This document shows, in pieces, positions 5,858 through 6,768 of a stretch of 6,768 nucleotides of DNA. Location: contig JAOZSZ010000078.1 of the NCBI GenBank assembly GCA_029939385.1, positions 1 through 6,768 of the forward strand. Reading direction: 5' to 3'. The position numbers and the translations under genes were made by a program. The DNA comes from Pontiella sp. (GTDB lineage Bacteria; Verrucomicrobiota; Kiritimatiellia; Kiritimatiellales; Pontiellaceae). Numbering within the stretch: position 1 is the first letter of the stretch; each line of letters begins with the position of its first letter. The notes under the pieces were generated by a model. It was not told the origin of the DNA. It made no database searches and was given only the letters and a program-made list of their open reading frames with translations.

Positions 5858-6768
5858 ATGAATACCTTGCTAAATCCATTTCCAACGGCAGATCTAACCC
5901 GCCTGCCCACCCCCATCCGGCCACTCAGCACCCTCGGCAAGGGAGTGTTTATAAAACAAGATGATCTCACGGGATCAATTTATGGGGGAAACAAGATCCG
6001 AAAACTCGAATTTCTGCTGGGTGAAGCTCTGGCTAAAAGATGTAAAACGGTAATCACCTATGGAGCGGCGGGCTCCAACCACGCACTGGCTACCGCCGTC
6101 TGTTGCCGTCAACTTGACCTTCATGCAATCTCTATTCTCGCGCCACAACAATCTAGCGAACACGTTCGTAAAAACATTCTCATGGGTCACGCCGTCGGTG
6201 CCGAACTCCACCTCTACCCCAATTACACTGTTTTTCAAGAAGCCACTAAAACTTTGTCTAAACGTTGCCTAATCAAAGATGGAATCGAGCCTTATATCAT
6301 TCCCGCCGGAGGAACCAATGCCACGGGTGCGCTTGGCTTCGTCAAGGCGGCCTTCGAAATGGCAGAGCAAATACAACCCGATGTCATCTATCTCCCGATG
6401 GGGACTGGGGGCACACTTGCCGGCCTACTCGTTGGCCTCAAACTCGCCGGACTCACCACCCGCATCGAAGCGATTCGAGTTATCGATTCTACCTTCCGCA
6501 ACGAAACCCACATCAAACAACTTTGCGATGAACTCTGCACCAAACTCGGTATCAACCCCATGGTTGAGGATTCAGACATCACCATCCGCGATGAATTTTA
6601 TGGAGAGGGGTACGGTATTCCTACTCCCGAAGGACAAAAAGCAGTCGCCTTTTTCAAATCACAAGAAAAGGTGCAGTTCGAAAATACTTATACGGGAAAA
6701 ACCGCCGCTGCTCTACTTCACGATCTTCGAACGGGTCGACTGGATGGCCAAACCACCCTTTATTGGAA
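5858..6768 (+). CDS. PLP-dependent enzyme, D-cysteine desulfhydrase/ACC deaminase family, cut at right edge
   Basis: Cytoplasmic fold-type II pyridoxal phosphate enzyme. Relatives break D-cysteine to pyruvate, H2S and ammonia (DcyD) or open the ring of 1-aminocyclopropane-1-carboxylate (AcdS). The 303 readable residues are nearly a complete protein (family about 325-340). FIKQDDLTGSIYGGNKIRKLEFL (31-53) holds the likely PLP-binding Lys46. GSNHALATA (72-80) is the substrate-carboxylate/PLP-ring loop, MGTGGTLAGL (181-190) the glycine-rich phosphate loop, and NTYTGKTAAAL (276-286) matches the family's C-terminal YTGK segment. The loop residue before SNH is Gly72 rather than the Gln I recall in typical DcyD and AcdS, so substrate may differ. 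The ATG at 5858 has no Shine-Dalgarno sequence: the preceding bases are pyrimidine-rich. The next in-frame ATG is residue 109, inside the fold, so 5858 is kept. It is divergent from nrdJ with 242 bp between them and no evident functional link. Confidence 0.86.
   Translation, partial: MNTLLNPFPTADLTRLPTPIRPLSTLGKGVFIKQDDLTGSIYGGNKIRKLEFLLGEALAKRCKTVITYGAAGSNHALATAVCCRQLDLHAISILAPQQSSEHVRKNILMGHAVGAELHLYPNYTVFQEATKTLSKRCLIKDGIEPYIIPAGGTNATGALGFVKAAFEMAEQIQPDVIYLPMGTGGTLAGLLVGLKLAGLTTRIEAIRVIDSTFRNETHIKQLCDELCTKLGINPMVEDSDITIRDEFYGEGYGIPTPEGQKAVAFFKSQEKVQFENTYTGKTAAALLHDLRTGRLDGQTTLYW

Overview
The window is about 6.8 kb of ordinary-looking bacterial chromosome of moderate GC. It carries six protein genes: four complete or readable from their start, one cut at each edge. 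There are no RNA genes, mobile elements or CRISPR arrays. Shine-Dalgarno sites, an E. coli YbdG-type mechanosensitive channel and a vSGLT-like sodium/solute symporter point to a Gram-negative bacterium. The mix of a vSGLT-type symporter, a coenzyme B12-dependent ribonucleotide reductase, a short CbiX chelatase and a single-cluster ferredoxin would suit a marine, carbohydrate-using lineage such as the Planctomycetes-Verrucomicrobia group. That placement is a weak inference, since no marker gene is present.

Layout: positions 1-987 (minus) hold the N-terminal 329 residues of a sodium:solute symporter. It is divergent from a plus-strand run of cbiX (1245-1625), ferredoxin (1723-1911) and ybdG (1934-3184). 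The divergent intergenic region has an 8-bp perfect inverted repeat (1088-1110) that could be an operator. A strong two-way intrinsic terminator (3292-3332) separates ybdG from the convergent nrdJ gene (5615 down to 3357). nrdJ encodes a 752-residue adenosylcobalamin-dependent ribonucleotide reductase. It is divergent from a PLP enzyme of the D-cysteine desulfhydrase/ACC deaminase family (5858 to the right edge).

The best regulatory signal is upstream of nrdJ: two sequences resembling NrdR boxes (5688-5703 and 5719-5734), 31 bp apart start to start, about three helical turns. This is the classic arrangement for NrdR repression of ribonucleotide reductase genes. The reductase is of the monomeric Lactobacillus RTPR type but has an N-terminal ATP-cone, which the Lactobacillus enzyme lacks, so its activity may be controlled by ATP/dATP as well as at transcription.

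Functional links are loose. CbiX makes a siroheme or cobalamin precursor and NrdJ consumes adenosylcobalamin, but they lie in different transcription units. Ferredoxin and ybdG are close enough (22 bp) to be co-transcribed without an obvious shared role. I see no clear candidate for an entirely new biological system. The points worth a second look are the NrdR sites, the ATP-cone/RTPR architecture with its double-cysteine active-site loop, a changed substrate-site lysine in the symporter, and the intergenic inverted repeat.
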